NCBI GenBank assembly: GCA_900550645.1
Contig: URTA01000002.1
Span: 1 to 64,000 of the forward strand
Origin: an uncultured Porphyromonadaceae bacterium
GTDB taxonomy: Bacteria; Bacteroidota; Bacteroidia; Bacteroidales; Muribaculaceae
Length of the DNA stretch: 64,000 nt
Direction of reading: 5' to 3'
Position numbers and translations under genes: made by a program. Shown here piece by piece: positions 34,915 through 44,061 of this stretch; the stretch's first letter is position 1; each line of letters begins with the position of its first letter. The notes beneath the pieces are model-generated. The model searched no databases. It was not told the origin of the DNA and was given only the letters and a program-made list of their open reading frames with translations.

Positions 34915-34946
34915 CAAAGTTAGTCTAATTCTCGCTAATATGCAAA
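34915..34946 (-). promoter_or_regulatory. Promoter of tRNA-Ala
   Basis: On the minus strand TTTG (34943-34946), 20 bases, TAACTTTG (34915-34922). Same -7 octamer and spacing as the tRNA-Arg promoter in this window. Confidence 0.75.
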
Positions 34947-35022
34947 TAGACTGGCTATAGATTATCGAAATATTTTTATAAGCGGTTGATAAACAGTGCT
35001 TTCCGCACTTAGTTTTTTAGGG

Positions 35023-35064
35023 CAATGACCTTGTGATGAGATAGTTCGCATCACAAGGTCATTG
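35023..35064 (-). terminator. Strong 16-bp hairpin after alaS
   Basis: CAATGACCTTGTGATG (35023-35038) pairs perfectly with CATCACAAGGTCATTG (35049-35064), loop of ten bases, six bases past the alaS stop. No U-run follows on the minus strand, so it may protect the 3' end as much as terminate. Confidence 0.65.
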
Positions 35065-35070
35065 TTATTG

Positions 35071-37698
35071 TCAGTCGGCGATGCCGAGCAGTTGTGTCAG
35101 CGTTTCAAAGGCCTTTGACAAGCCGTCGGCATCCTTGCCGCCTGCCTGTGCAAAGAACGGCTGTCCGCCGCCTCCTCCCTTGATGCTCTTGGCCGCTTCG
35201 CGCACAGCTTTTGATGCGTTCAGCCCGTCAGCTACAAGGTCATCGGTGAGTGCCACCGTGAGCAGCGGCTTCTTGTCGAACACCGTTGCTGCCACGAATA
35301 TGAGAGGTGTCACTTCGCTCTTGCGCAGTGCAAAGGCAACGTTCTTGACTACTTCCGGCATTGCAAGACCTCTCATTTGGGCAACATTTATGCCGTTGAT
35401 TTGCTTGACTTCGCTGAGGATTTGCTTGGTCAGTGATGTTACGCGCTGGTTGAAGAAGTCTTCAACTTTATGGCGCAGGTCATTGTTTTCGCTGATAGCT
35501 TTTGCCACGGCGACCTTGATGTCGGCAGCGTTGCCGAACATAGCGGAGATGTCACGGACGGAATCCTGCATGCGGTCGAGCATTGTTTCTACTCCGGCTC
35601 CGGACACCGCCTCGATGCGGCGCACGCCGGCAGCGATAGAACTCTCAGAGACTATGCGCACCATGCCGATGTTGCCTGTGTTGGCAACGTGTGTGCCGCC
35701 GCACAGCTCGATTGAGTCGCCGTATCTGATTACGCGGACGCGGTCGCCGTATTTTTCGCCGAAGAGGGCCATTGCGCCGAGAGCCTTGGCGTCGGCAATG
35801 GGCACGTCGCGGTGTTCGTTGAGCGGGATAGCCTGGCGTATGCGGCTGTTGACGATGTGTTCCACCTTGCGTATCTCTTCGGGCGTCACTTTCTGGAAGT
35901 GCGAGAAGTCGAAGCGCAGCACGTCGGGGGCGACATACGAGCCTTTCTGTTCAACATGGTTGCCGAGCACCTCGCGCAGGGCTTGGTGGAGCAGGTGTGT
36001 CGCCGTGTGGTTGGCTGCGATGTTGTCGCGGCGTTCACGGTCAATGGCGGCAGTAAATTCACCAGTTGGGTCAGCGGGGAGTTCGGTGGCGATATGTACG
36101 CCGATGTTGTTTTCCCGCTTCGTGTCGATTATCTTTATGCGCTTGCCGTCAGTGTCCTCGAGGTAGCCGGTGTCGCCCACCTGGCCGCCCATCTCCGCAT
36201 AGAACGGAGTTTCGGAGAGGATAATCTGGTAGAATTCCTTCTTCTTCTGAGCCATTTTGCGGTATCGGAGTATTCGTGTCTTGCATTCGTATGTGTCGTA
36301 TCCTACGAAATTCTGCTCGCCTTCGGCCAGTGTCACCCAGTCGCCGGTCTGCTGCGAGGAGGCGTTGCGGGCGCGGTCGCGCTGGTTCTTCATTTCCGCA
36401 TCAAATCCGGCAGCGTCGAGGGTCATGCCGTGTTCTCGCAGTATCAGTTCGGTCAGGTCGCGAGGGAACCCGTATGTGTCGTAGAGGACGAAAGCGTCTT
36501 GTCCGCTGATTTGTGTCTTGCCCTCCGACTGTGCTTTCTGCATCAGGGTGTCGAGCATGCCGATGCCCTTGTCAAGGGTGCGGAGGAATGAATCCTCTTC
36601 TTCCTTGATAACCTTCTTGATGAGGGCTTCCTGCGCTTTCAGCTCGGGGTATGCCTCGCCCATTTGCTCAACGAGCGTATCGACGAGGCGGTATAGGAAC
36701 GCCTCGCGGCAGCCGAGGAATGTGTATGCGTAGCGGACGGCTCGTCGCAGAATGCGGCGGATTACATATCCGGCCTTGGCGTTGGAGGGGAGCTGCGAGT
36801 CTGCTATTGAGAAAGCGATGGTGCGCACATGGTCGGCGATGACGCGCATTGCAACATCGACTTTGTCGTCCTCGCCGTACTTCTTGCCTGAAAGCGATGA
36901 AATCTTGTCGAGCAGCGGCGTGAACACGTCAGTGTCATAGTTTGACTTCTTGCCTTGCAGAGCCATGCACAGACGCTCGAAGCCCATGCCCGTGTCGATT
37001 ACTTTCAGCGGCAGCGGATGCAGCGAGGAGTCTGCGTGACGCTCAAACTGCATGAACACGAGGTTCCATATCTCGATGACCTGGGGATTGTCCTTGTTGA
37101 CGAGCGACGCTCCGTCCACGGCGGCACGCTCCTCGTCGCTGCGCAGGTCGATGTGGATTTCGCTGCATGGGCCGCACGGGCCGGTATCGCCCATTTCCCA
37201 GAAATTGTCATGCCGGTTGCCGTTGATGATATGCGAGGCGGGTAGGTGTTTGCTCCATATTTCCGCAGCCTCGTCGTCGCGGCCGAGGTTTTCGGGTGCG
37301 TAGCCTTCGAAAACTGTGGCGTACAGGCGGTTGGCATCGAGGTGAAGCACATCGACCAGGTATTCCCATGCCCAGTCAATAGCCTCCTTCTTGAAATAGT
37401 CGCCGAAAGACCAGTTGCCGAGCATCTCGAACATTGTGTGGTGGTATGTGTCGTGACCCACCTCTTCGAGGTCATTGTGCTTGCCCGAGACACGCAGGCA
37501 CTTCTGCGAGTCGCACACGCGCTTGAACTCCGCAGGGCGGTTGCCGAGTATTATGTCCTTGAACTGATTCATACCGGCGTTGGTAAACATCAGTGTAGGG
37601 TCGTCCTTTATAACCATCGGAGCTGATGGCACAACATGGTGTCCTTTCTGGCGGAAAAACTCCTTGAAAGACTCGCGTATCTCTTTGGCTGTCTGCAT
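35071..37698 (-). CDS. alaS: Alanyl-tRNA synthetase
   Basis: An 875-residue class II synthetase charging tRNA-Ala, of normal length. Visible are the N-terminal catalytic part (FFRQKGHHVVPSAPMVIKDD, FTNAGMNQFKDIILG, GPCGPCSEIH), and the editing domain with HTATHLLHQAL near 570 and CGGTHVANTG near 668, whose His and Cys residues bind zinc and clear mischarged Ser/Gly. The C-terminal DHHA1 part contains SIKGGGGGQPFFAQAGG. Start at the ATG at 37698. It shares a symmetric divergent promoter with the M23 peptidase operon, and a tRNA-Ala gene lies just downstream. Confidence 0.97.
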   Translation of the reverse strand: MQTAKEIRESFKEFFRQKGHHVVPSAPMVIKDDPTLMFTNAGMNQFKDIILGNRPAEFKRVCDSQKCLRVSGKHNDLEEVGHDTYHHTMFEMLGNWSFGDYFKKEAIDWAWEYLVDVLHLDANRLYATVFEGYAPENLGRDDEAAEIWSKHLPASHIINGNRHDNFWEMGDTGPCGPCSEIHIDLRSDEERAAVDGASLVNKDNPQVIEIWNLVFMQFERHADSSLHPLPLKVIDTGMGFERLCMALQGKKSNYDTDVFTPLLDKISSLSGKKYGEDDKVDVAMRVIADHVRTIAFSIADSQLPSNAKAGYVIRRILRRAVRYAYTFLGCREAFLYRLVDTLVEQMGEAYPELKAQEALIKKVIKEEEDSFLRTLDKGIGMLDTLMQKAQSEGKTQISGQDAFVLYDTYGFPRDLTELILREHGMTLDAAGFDAEMKNQRDRARNASSQQTGDWVTLAEGEQNFVGYDTYECKTRILRYRKMAQKKKEFYQIILSETPFYAEMGGQVGDTGYLEDTDGKRIKIIDTKRENNIGVHIATELPADPTGEFTAAIDRERRDNIAANHTATHLLHQALREVLGNHVEQKGSYVAPDVLRFDFSHFQKVTPEEIRKVEHIVNSRIRQAIPLNEHRDVPIADAKALGAMALFGEKYGDRVRVIRYGDSIELCGGTHVANTGNIGMVRIVSESSIAAGVRRIEAVSGAGVETMLDRMQDSVRDISAMFGNAADIKVAVAKAISENNDLRHKVEDFFNQRVTSLTKQILSEVKQINGINVAQMRGLAMPEVVKNVAFALRKSEVTPLIFVAATVFDKKPLLTVALTDDLVADGLNASKAVREAAKSIKGGGGGQPFFAQAGGKDADGLSKAFETLTQLLGIAD

Positions 37699-37792
37699 AT
37701 TGTATATGTATGAAGATTACACTCTGTCCCGAATGGCCGAGGGTGTGCCGCTTTGGGCATACTTGCCGCATCGGGCAGACGATTATATCAGA

Positions 37793-37826
37793 TTGCAAAA
37801 TTAGAATTTTTCTCGTAATTTTGCAA
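37793..37826. promoter_or_regulatory. Overlapping divergent promoters (alaS / M23 peptidase operon)
   Basis: Plus strand: TTG (37793-37795), 20 bases, TAATTTTG (37816-37823). Minus strand: TTG (complement of 37824-37826), 20 bases, TAATTTTG (complement of 37796-37803). Each promoter's -33 element lies against the other's -7 element, so the 34-base segment is nearly symmetric. The two polymerases should compete for it. Confidence 0.8.
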
Positions 37827-37885
37827 GACCATTTGGCACTGCTTGCCGTGTTCATGCTGGCAGTTCCGGGTGGGTGCAAACCTCT

Positions 37886-38851
37886 ATGGGCAAGATATAT
37901 TACAGGTACAATCCGGACACCGACAACTATGAGCGTGTTTATCCGTCGCTGCTGACACGCATGGCGGCATGGGGTCGCCTCCTGCTGTTGTCATGTGCCA
38001 TTGGCACGGCGTTGTTCCTCGTGGCGTTCTACGGGTTTGCCTCGCCGACGGAGGAGCAGCTCAAAGAGGATAATTCCGCACTGCGCAAGCAGCTGGAAAG
38101 CCTGGACGGACGGCTTCAGTATGCGCTTAAAGTTATGGACGACATCCGTAACCGCGATGACAATTTTTACCGCGTAATGATGCAGATAGAGCCTGTGAGC
38201 CAGGGTCAGCGGTATGCCGGCCTCGAAAATGACATGCGTTACCGCGACCTTGCGAAAATGCCTGACGGCAAGATGCTTACCGAGTTGGCGCGAAGCATAG
38301 ATATATTGGAACGCGGACTGTATGCGCAGTCCGTGTCTTTCGACAAGCTGCGGACTGCCCTTGAGACTCAGAACGAGAAAATTGCGCACATCCCCTCGAT
38401 ACTGCCTATAAACGTAGCCGACTACACCATAGCTTCGGGCTACGGCAACCGCATCGACCCGATATACAGCACTCCCAATTTCCACGCTGGCATAGATTTC
38501 CCCGCCAACATCGGCGATGCTGTTTTCGCGACTGCGGATGGCGAGGTCGTGTTTGCCGGGTGGAAAGGCGGCTATGGCAACTGCATAGACATTTCCCATG
38601 GCTACAATTACCTGACACGATACGGCCATCTCAGCAAGCTGAATGTGCGTCAGGGGCAGCACGTGGTGCGTGGCGACAAGATAGGGGAGATCGGCTCTAC
38701 AGGCAAGTCCACAGGCCCGCACTTGCATTACGAGGTGCGCTACAAGGACGAGCCACAGAACCCGGTGAACTATTATTTTATGGACCTCTCGCCTGAACAG
38801 TATTCCGAGATGATACGCCAGGCGGAACAGGCCGGCCATGTGATGGACTGA
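37886..38851 (+). CDS. M23-family membrane-anchored metallopeptidase
   Basis: A 321-residue cell-wall peptidase of the LytM/M23 family, expected to cut peptidoglycan cross-links in the periplasm. A cytoplasmic N-terminus with Tyr/Asp/Asn (YYRYNPDTDNYERVYPS) leads to one membrane helix (about 33-53) and a coiled coil (about 60-165). The peptidase domain (about 185-290) carries zinc ligands in HAGIDF and GPHLHYEV and the YGHLSKL motif. The ATG at 37886 is preferred to a GTG twelve bases upstream. First gene of an operon with merR, pyrK and pyrD; the next gene starts one base after its stop. Confidence 0.92.
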   Translation: MGKIYYRYNPDTDNYERVYPSLLTRMAAWGRLLLLSCAIGTALFLVAFYGFASPTEEQLKEDNSALRKQLESLDGRLQYALKVMDDIRNRDDNFYRVMMQIEPVSQGQRYAGLENDMRYRDLAKMPDGKMLTELARSIDILERGLYAQSVSFDKLRTALETQNEKIAHIPSILPINVADYTIASGYGNRIDPIYSTPNFHAGIDFPANIGDAVFATADGEVVFAGWKGGYGNCIDISHGYNYLTRYGHLSKLNVRQGQHVVRGDKIGEIGSTGKSTGPHLHYEVRYKDEPQNPVNYYFMDLSPEQYSEMIRQAEQAGHVMD

Positions 38852-38852
38852 C

Positions 38853-39194
38853 ATGACGATGGACGCGCTCGACAAGGATTATTACAAGATAAAGGATGTG
38901 GCAGAGCTGATAGGCGTGCCTCAGTCTACGTTGCGCTATTGGGAAAAGGAGTTCCCCGAGTGTTCGCCGCGCCGCAGCGCAACCAACATACGCTATTATA
39001 CGCCTGCTGACATCGAGACGCTCCGCATCATACACTTCCTGTTGAAGATCCGGGGACTGAAGCTTGATGCTGCCCGTGAGCAGTTGCGTGTGAACCGTCA
39101 CAATGTCTCGCGTCGCATGGAGGTGATAGACCGCCTCGGACAGGTTCGCGAGGAACTGGTAAACCTGAGAAAAGCACTTAACATCAGAAAATGA
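38853..39194 (+). CDS. MerR-family transcriptional regulator
   Basis: A 113-residue protein with a winged helix-turn-helix typical of MerR: YYKIKDVAELIGVPQSTLRYWEKEF, then IRYYTPADIETLRII and a helical dimerisation tail (about 75-113). No C-terminal effector-binding domain, so it is the short form common in Bacteroidetes. Targets unknown. It begins one base after the M23 gene and its TGA overlaps the ATG of pyrK, which indicates translational coupling. Confidence 0.92.
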   Translation: MTMDALDKDYYKIKDVAELIGVPQSTLRYWEKEFPECSPRRSATNIRYYTPADIETLRIIHFLLKIRGLKLDAAREQLRVNRHNVSRRMEVIDRLGQVREELVNLRKALNIRK

Positions 39195-39973
39195 ACGATA
39201 TACACAAGAAATACCTTATTGATATGCGTGTCGTGGATGTCCGGTCCAACGGGTCCGGGTATTCCGAACTGCTTTTGACCCCGGTCGAGGGTTCGTTGCC
39301 AGAGATTTTGCCTGGCCAGTTTGTCAATGTCCGTGTCGCGACATCGCAGAGGGCGTACCTGCGCCGTCCTATCTCTGTCAATGACGTGAATGTGGAGGAC
39401 AATACGCTGCGCCTCCTTGTGAAGGATGCCGGCGAGGCCACGCACATCATCTGCAACAGCCGCATCGGCGATGTGTATGACATATTGTTGCCGCTGGGCA
39501 AGCCTTTCACCATCGTGCCGGGAGCGAGATACCTGCTTATAGGCGGCGGGGTCGGCACAGCCCCGATGCTGTACCTGGGCAAGAAGCTGAAAGAAGCCGG
39601 CATGGCTCCGACATTCCTGCTCGGTGCAAGGACTTCCGCCGAACTGATGCAGCTCGACCGCTTCCGCCGTTACGGTGAGGTTTGCGTATGTACGGAGGAC
39701 GGCAGCCTCGGCACGAAAGGCTTTGTAACCGCGCATGACGTGCTGCAGTCTGGCTTTGACCGCTGTTGCGTATGCGGGCCGATGCCGATGATGAAGGCTG
39801 TGGCTGCTGTGGCGAAGTCCCGGGGCATGGAGTGTGAGGTGAGTCTGGAAAACAAGATGGCGTGCGGGCTCGGCGCGTGCCTGTGCTGTGTGGAGGATAC
39901 TGTGCGCGGCAATGAATGTACCTGTACCGCCGGCCCTGTGTTCAACATAAATGATTTGAAATGGCAGATTTAA
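39191..39973 (+). CDS. pyrK: Dihydroorotate dehydrogenase electron transfer subunit
   Basis: A 260-residue iron-sulfur flavoprotein that passes electrons from dihydroorotate oxidation in PyrD to NAD+. Features are an N-terminal FAD-binding barrel (LRRPISVNDV near 58), a nucleotide-binding segment (YLLIGGGVGTAPMLYLGKKL near 117), and four Cys ligands of a [2Fe-2S] cluster in CGLGACLCCVED and the following CTCTAG. Its ATG overlaps the merR stop and its 3' end overlaps pyrD by 13 bases, an arrangement that fits a fixed-ratio complex of the two subunits. Confidence 0.95.
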   Translation: MNDIHKKYLIDMRVVDVRSNGSGYSELLLTPVEGSLPEILPGQFVNVRVATSQRAYLRRPISVNDVNVEDNTLRLLVKDAGEATHIICNSRIGDVYDILLPLGKPFTIVPGARYLLIGGGVGTAPMLYLGKKLKEAGMAPTFLLGARTSAELMQLDRFRRYGEVCVCTEDGSLGTKGFVTAHDVLQSGFDRCCVCGPMPMMKAVAAVAKSRGMECEVSLENKMACGLGACLCCVEDTVRGNECTCTAGPVFNINDLKWQI

Positions 39974-40875
39974 GCATAGATTTGGGGCGCGGCCTGAAAC
40001 TCCGCAACCCGGTGATGACGGCATCAGGCACTTTCGGTTACGGAGAGGAGTATGAGTCGCTCACAGACATAAATTCACTTGGCGGCATTATCGTCAAAGG
40101 CACGACGCTCAACCACCGTGAGGGAAATCCTTATCCCCGTATGGCGGAAACTCCGTCGGGTATGCTCAACGCCGTGGGGCTTCAAAACAAGGGCGTGGAT
40201 TATTTCATCAACGAGATATACCCGCGCATCAGCCGTTACGACACCAACATAATTGTGAATGTCAGCGGCGCGGCTGTGCCTGACTACGAGGAGGTGGCTC
40301 GCCGCCTGATGCCGTTGTCTGGCATACCGGCCATAGAGGTCAACATTTCCTGCCCCAATGTGAAGCAGGGCGGCATGGCTTTCGGCACTACTTGCGAGGG
40401 GGCGGCACAGGTGACTGCTGCTGTCCGCGAGGTTTGGGACAGGCACTTGATGGTGAAACTGTCGCCAAACGTGACTGACATAGCGTCTATTGCGAAAGCG
40501 GTAGAAGATGCAGGTGCGGACTCGGTGTCGCTGGTGAACACGTTTCTGGGCATGGCCGTTGATGTGGAACGCCGCCGCCCGGTGCTCAGCACCGTCACCG
40601 GCGGTTTGTCAGGGCCGTGCATACGCCCGATAGCCGTGCGCATGGTCTGGCAGGTTAGCAATGCTGTCAGCATACCTGTAGTGGGTCTCGGCGGCATAGC
40701 CGGCGGACGCGATGCCATGGAGTTCATACTCGCCGGTGCAAGCGCAGTGGAGATTGGCACTGCCAATTTTGTCGAGCCTGATGTCACTGAGAGGACAGTG
40801 CGCTGGATAGAAGACTATTGCCGCCGCCACGGCATCAACAATCTCCGCGAACTGATAGGTGCAATGGGCAGGTAA
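39961..40875 (+). CDS. pyrD: Dihydroorotate dehydrogenase, class 1B catalytic subunit
   Basis: A 304-residue FMN-dependent TIM-barrel enzyme of pyrimidine synthesis, oxidising dihydroorotate to orotate. It works with the PyrK subunit encoded just upstream. Visible are the N-terminal LRNPVMTASGTFGYG, the catalytic-loop region IEVNISCPNVKQGG (the Cys here is the usual base of class 1), HLMVKLSPNVTDI and the phosphate-binding GLGGIAGGRDAMEFILAGAS near 240. Length normal. The stop codon is immediately adjacent to that of the converging CYTH gene with no intergenic space. Confidence 0.96.
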   Translation: MADLSIDLGRGLKLRNPVMTASGTFGYGEEYESLTDINSLGGIIVKGTTLNHREGNPYPRMAETPSGMLNAVGLQNKGVDYFINEIYPRISRYDTNIIVNVSGAAVPDYEEVARRLMPLSGIPAIEVNISCPNVKQGGMAFGTTCEGAAQVTAAVREVWDRHLMVKLSPNVTDIASIAKAVEDAGADSVSLVNTFLGMAVDVERRRPVLSTVTGGLSGPCIRPIAVRMVWQVSNAVSIPVVGLGGIAGGRDAMEFILAGASAVEIGTANFVEPDVTERTVRWIEDYCRRHGINNLRELIGAMGR

Positions 40876-41316
40876 TCATAGGTTTGAGTTGTAATAGCGG
40901 GGATTGCCGGTCACGTTTTCGCCGACAAATGGCGGACGTTGGTAATGCGTGTCGCTCGACGGCAGTTCGATTTCCGCTATTGCAAGACCCTCGTGATGCC
41001 CGGCAAACTCGTCCACTTCCCAGGTGAAGCCCTCGTAGGGGACTATGTACCGCGTCTTGGCGATGATGTTGCCGCTGCACAGCGTGAGCATCTCACGCGC
41101 ATCGTCTGCAGGTATAGGGTATTCGTATTCCAGACGGGTGTCGCCGGCAGTCTTCCCCTTGACTGTGATGAAAGCGCAGTCGCCGAATATGCGCACGCGC
41201 ACCACGCAGCTTGCGGCTCGGGAGAGGTAGCCTTGGCGTATTTCGACCTTGCCAGTCGCCATTTCGCGGTATGACGCATCGACTACGAGGTATTTGTGTT
41301 CGATTTCCAGTGCCAT
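40876..41316 (-). CDS. CYTH-domain protein (triphosphate tunnel metalloenzyme)
   Basis: A 146-residue protein starting MALEIEHKYLV, where EIEHK is the ExExK signature of the CYTH fold. Further acidic and basic tunnel residues are seen in VRVRIFGDCAFITVKGK, RLEYEYPIP and WEVDEFAGHHEGLAIAEIEL. Bacterial members hydrolyse inorganic triphosphate or act on thiamine triphosphate or related substrates; the substrate here is not determined. Convergent with pyrD, end to end. A promoter match lies 106 bases upstream inside the 5' region of the divergent DUF5686 gene. Confidence 0.88.
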   Translation of the reverse strand: MALEIEHKYLVVDASYREMATGKVEIRQGYLSRAASCVVRVRIFGDCAFITVKGKTAGDTRLEYEYPIPADDAREMLTLCSGNIIAKTRYIVPYEGFTWEVDEFAGHHEGLAIAEIELPSSDTHYQRPPFVGENVTGNPRYYNSNL

Positions 41317-41421
41317 ATAATAAACATTAAAATCAACGTATGGCTATGATAAACGGCATCAGATGATGCGTTAACCATAAAGTGCGTGGCAAGACCGCTA
41401 TTTGGCAGTCCGCACACGGTA

Positions 41422-41452
41422 CAAAGTTAGCAAATATTGTCAAAATGAGCAA
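41422..41452 (-). promoter_or_regulatory. Promoter of the CYTH gene
   Basis: On the minus strand TTG (41450-41452), 20 bases, TAACTTTG (41422-41429). Predicted transcription start near 41416, a leader of about 100 bases. The -33 end overlaps the start codon of the divergent DUF5686 gene at 41445. Confidence 0.6.
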
Positions 41453-44048
41453 GCACGGATATTCAGGACGGATGTTGCCAGGGAGGGCATTGTTTCTCCT
41501 TGGGTTGCTCGTGTTGCCGCTGCTTGTTTATGCCTTGCCGCAGTCACGGGCGGGAAGGACGGCAAGTGCTTCAGTTGTTGAGCTGTCCGGGTATATCCGC
41601 GATTCCGTTTCGCGCAGCCCGATGACATACGTCAACGTGACGCTCGCCAGCGGCAAGGACGCTGTCATCACTGACAAGAAAGGACATTTCCGGTTGAAGT
41701 CGGTGGAAATGGGCGACACTCTCGTCATCTCGTCGCTCGGCTACGAGAAGCGTCTTATACCGGTAGCAAAGTATATGCTCGACAGCCGTGACTATATACT
41801 GATGCAGAACAACGAGACGGAACTGGGAGAGGTGATAGTTACCAACAAGCGTCCGAAATACTCCAAGAAGAACAACCCCGCCGTTGACCTGATGCAGCGT
41901 ATACGCAAGTTGTACCCGCAGCACAACCCCCTCGACCAGCCGTATTACAGCTATGACAAATATGAGAAGACTGTCCTGTCGCTCAATGATTTCCACAAGG
42001 AGAACGCCGGGTGGCTGTCGAAACGGCTCGACCCGATAGACGATTTCATAGACACTGCGTACATCACAGGCCGCCCGGTGCTTAACATCAGTGTGCGCGA
42101 GAAGAACTCGACGCGGCTTCATTCTCGCTCCCCTTCGCGTGACAAGACCCTTGTCCGTGGTTTCCGCAGCGTGGGCATTGACGATCAGCTTAATCAGGAG
42201 AATATCCAGATAATGCTCGACGATGTGTTGCGAGAGGTTGACATATTCGGCAACGACATCACGTTGATGCAGAACCGGTTTGTCAGTCCGCTGGCTGCCA
42301 TAGGGGCGGACTATTACAAGTATTTCATGGGCGATACGGTGACTGTCGAGGGAAAGCGTATAGCGGAGCTGATATTTGTGCCGCACAATCCCGAGTCGTT
42401 CAGCTTCAACGGCTCGCTCTATGTAGACATCGACAGCCCCGATGCGTTTGTGACTATGGTGACTATGCGCATACCCAAGGCGTTGAACATCAATTTTGTG
42501 CGAAACATTTTTGTGGAGCAGCATTTCGAGCGCGATTCCCTCGGCAACCGCATGAAGACAGCAGAGGACATGTCTGTTGAGTTGCAGCTTATCTCCGGTG
42601 TTCAGGGATTTTATGCCAACAAGCATACGGACTTTTCGGGCTATACTTACGAACATACGCCAGATTTCGACACCTACGGCCGCGAGGCTGGCGCGACGGT
42701 GTATATGGACGGATATGACCGCCGCCCGGCTGAATACTGGCTTTCAGCTCGTCCTGCGGCTATTTCCGGCAAAGAGCAGTCTGTTGACAACCTTTCAGAC
42801 CGGCTCAACTCAAACCGCTTCCTTTACTGGCTGCGTAAATGTATAAACGTGCTTGTAACAGGCTATATACCAACAGGCAACCCGAGCAAGTTTGACATTG
42901 GTCCGGTCAACACGATGATAAGTGCCAATTCCATTGAGGGGGCGCGGTTCCGTCTCGGCGGCATGACCAAGGCTGCGTTGTCGCCGCACCTGTTTGCCCG
43001 CGCATACGGCGCATACGGCACAAAGGATCACAAATGGAAATACCACGGCGAGCTGGAGTATTCGTTCCGACGCTGCAAACAACACTCCCGCGAGTTCCCG
43101 ATGCACTCCATTCGACTGGAACACACCTACGACCTGAACATGATAGGGCAGCACTACCTGTTCACCAATGCCGACAATGTGTTCCTGTCCCTGAAGCGCA
43201 AGGAGAACAATCTGGGTACATACCGCGCACTGTCGCAGCTGTCATACATCTATGAACACGCGAGCGGACTTACCATATCGGCAGGGGCGAAAATGTCTCG
43301 CGAGTGGGCTACGCCTTGGCTGCCGTTCACTGACGGTGACGGCATCTCGCACCGCCATTTCAACCAGTCCTCGTTTTTCCTTGACATACAGTACGCACCC
43401 GGCGCGACATTCATACAGACCGCCTCAATGCGGTTGCCTGTCAATATGGACACGTGGATATTCCGCTTGTCGCACGAATATGGCCCGAAAGGGATGCTCG
43501 GAGCGGACTTTACCACCAACAAGACCGAATTTTCGGTTCAGAAACGCTTCTGGTTCTCAGCTTTCGGCTATTGCGACGTGATTGCCAAGGGTGGCAAGAT
43601 ATGGAGCAAGGTGCAATATCCGGCACTGACGTGGCCTAACGCCAACCTGTCGTACACGGTCCAGCCTGAAAGTTACTCACTGATGAATCCCATGGAGTTT
43701 GCCATGGATACATACGCTGCATGGGACGTGACCTACTGGATGAACGGAATGATATTTAACCGTATACCGCTGCTAAAGGCACTGAAACTGCGCGAGGTGG
43801 TCAATTTCAAAGGATTGTGGGGACACCTGTCGCACCGCAATAATCCGGCTTTTGACCCTTCGCTTTTCCGCTTCCCGGAGGATTCGAATGCCCGTATCAT
43901 GTCAGGTACTCCCTATATGGAAATCAGTGCCGGGCTTGACAACATATTCTCGATATTGCGAGTAGACTACGTGTGGAGATTGAGTTACCGAGGCACGCCC
44001 GGTGCTCCCGATTCAGGCGTACGCATAGCTCTCCATTTCAGTTTCTGA
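41445..44048 (+). CDS. DUF5686-family outer-membrane protein with carboxypeptidase-like domain
   Basis: The product (867 residues from the ATG at 41445) has a signal/anchor segment (about 12-32) and a carboxypeptidase-D-regulatory-like beta-sandwich (about 45-135, LSGYIRDSVSRSPMTYVNVT). A long DUF5686 region follows, with VDLMQRIRKLYPQHNPLDQP and a beta-strand-rich C-terminal half ending in an aromatic FSF, as in outer-membrane barrels. Bacteroidetes carry several such proteins; their role is unclear but is often linked to envelope or TonB-dependent systems. An upstream GTG at 41382 is possible but would put the promoter of the CYTH gene inside the coding region. Confidence 0.82.
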   Translation: MSKHGYSGRMLPGRALFLLGLLVLPLLVYALPQSRAGRTASASVVELSGYIRDSVSRSPMTYVNVTLASGKDAVITDKKGHFRLKSVEMGDTLVISSLGYEKRLIPVAKYMLDSRDYILMQNNETELGEVIVTNKRPKYSKKNNPAVDLMQRIRKLYPQHNPLDQPYYSYDKYEKTVLSLNDFHKENAGWLSKRLDPIDDFIDTAYITGRPVLNISVREKNSTRLHSRSPSRDKTLVRGFRSVGIDDQLNQENIQIMLDDVLREVDIFGNDITLMQNRFVSPLAAIGADYYKYFMGDTVTVEGKRIAELIFVPHNPESFSFNGSLYVDIDSPDAFVTMVTMRIPKALNINFVRNIFVEQHFERDSLGNRMKTAEDMSVELQLISGVQGFYANKHTDFSGYTYEHTPDFDTYGREAGATVYMDGYDRRPAEYWLSARPAAISGKEQSVDNLSDRLNSNRFLYWLRKCINVLVTGYIPTGNPSKFDIGPVNTMISANSIEGARFRLGGMTKAALSPHLFARAYGAYGTKDHKWKYHGELEYSFRRCKQHSREFPMHSIRLEHTYDLNMIGQHYLFTNADNVFLSLKRKENNLGTYRALSQLSYIYEHASGLTISAGAKMSREWATPWLPFTDGDGISHRHFNQSSFFLDIQYAPGATFIQTASMRLPVNMDTWIFRLSHEYGPKGMLGADFTTNKTEFSVQKRFWFSAFGYCDVIAKGGKIWSKVQYPALTWPNANLSYTVQPESYSLMNPMEFAMDTYAAWDVTYWMNGMIFNRIPLLKALKLREVVNFKGLWGHLSHRNNPAFDPSLFRFPEDSNARIMSGTPYMEISAGLDNIFSILRVDYVWRLSYRGTPGAPDSGVRIALHFSF

Positions 44049-44061
44049 TATTGCAGTTGTT

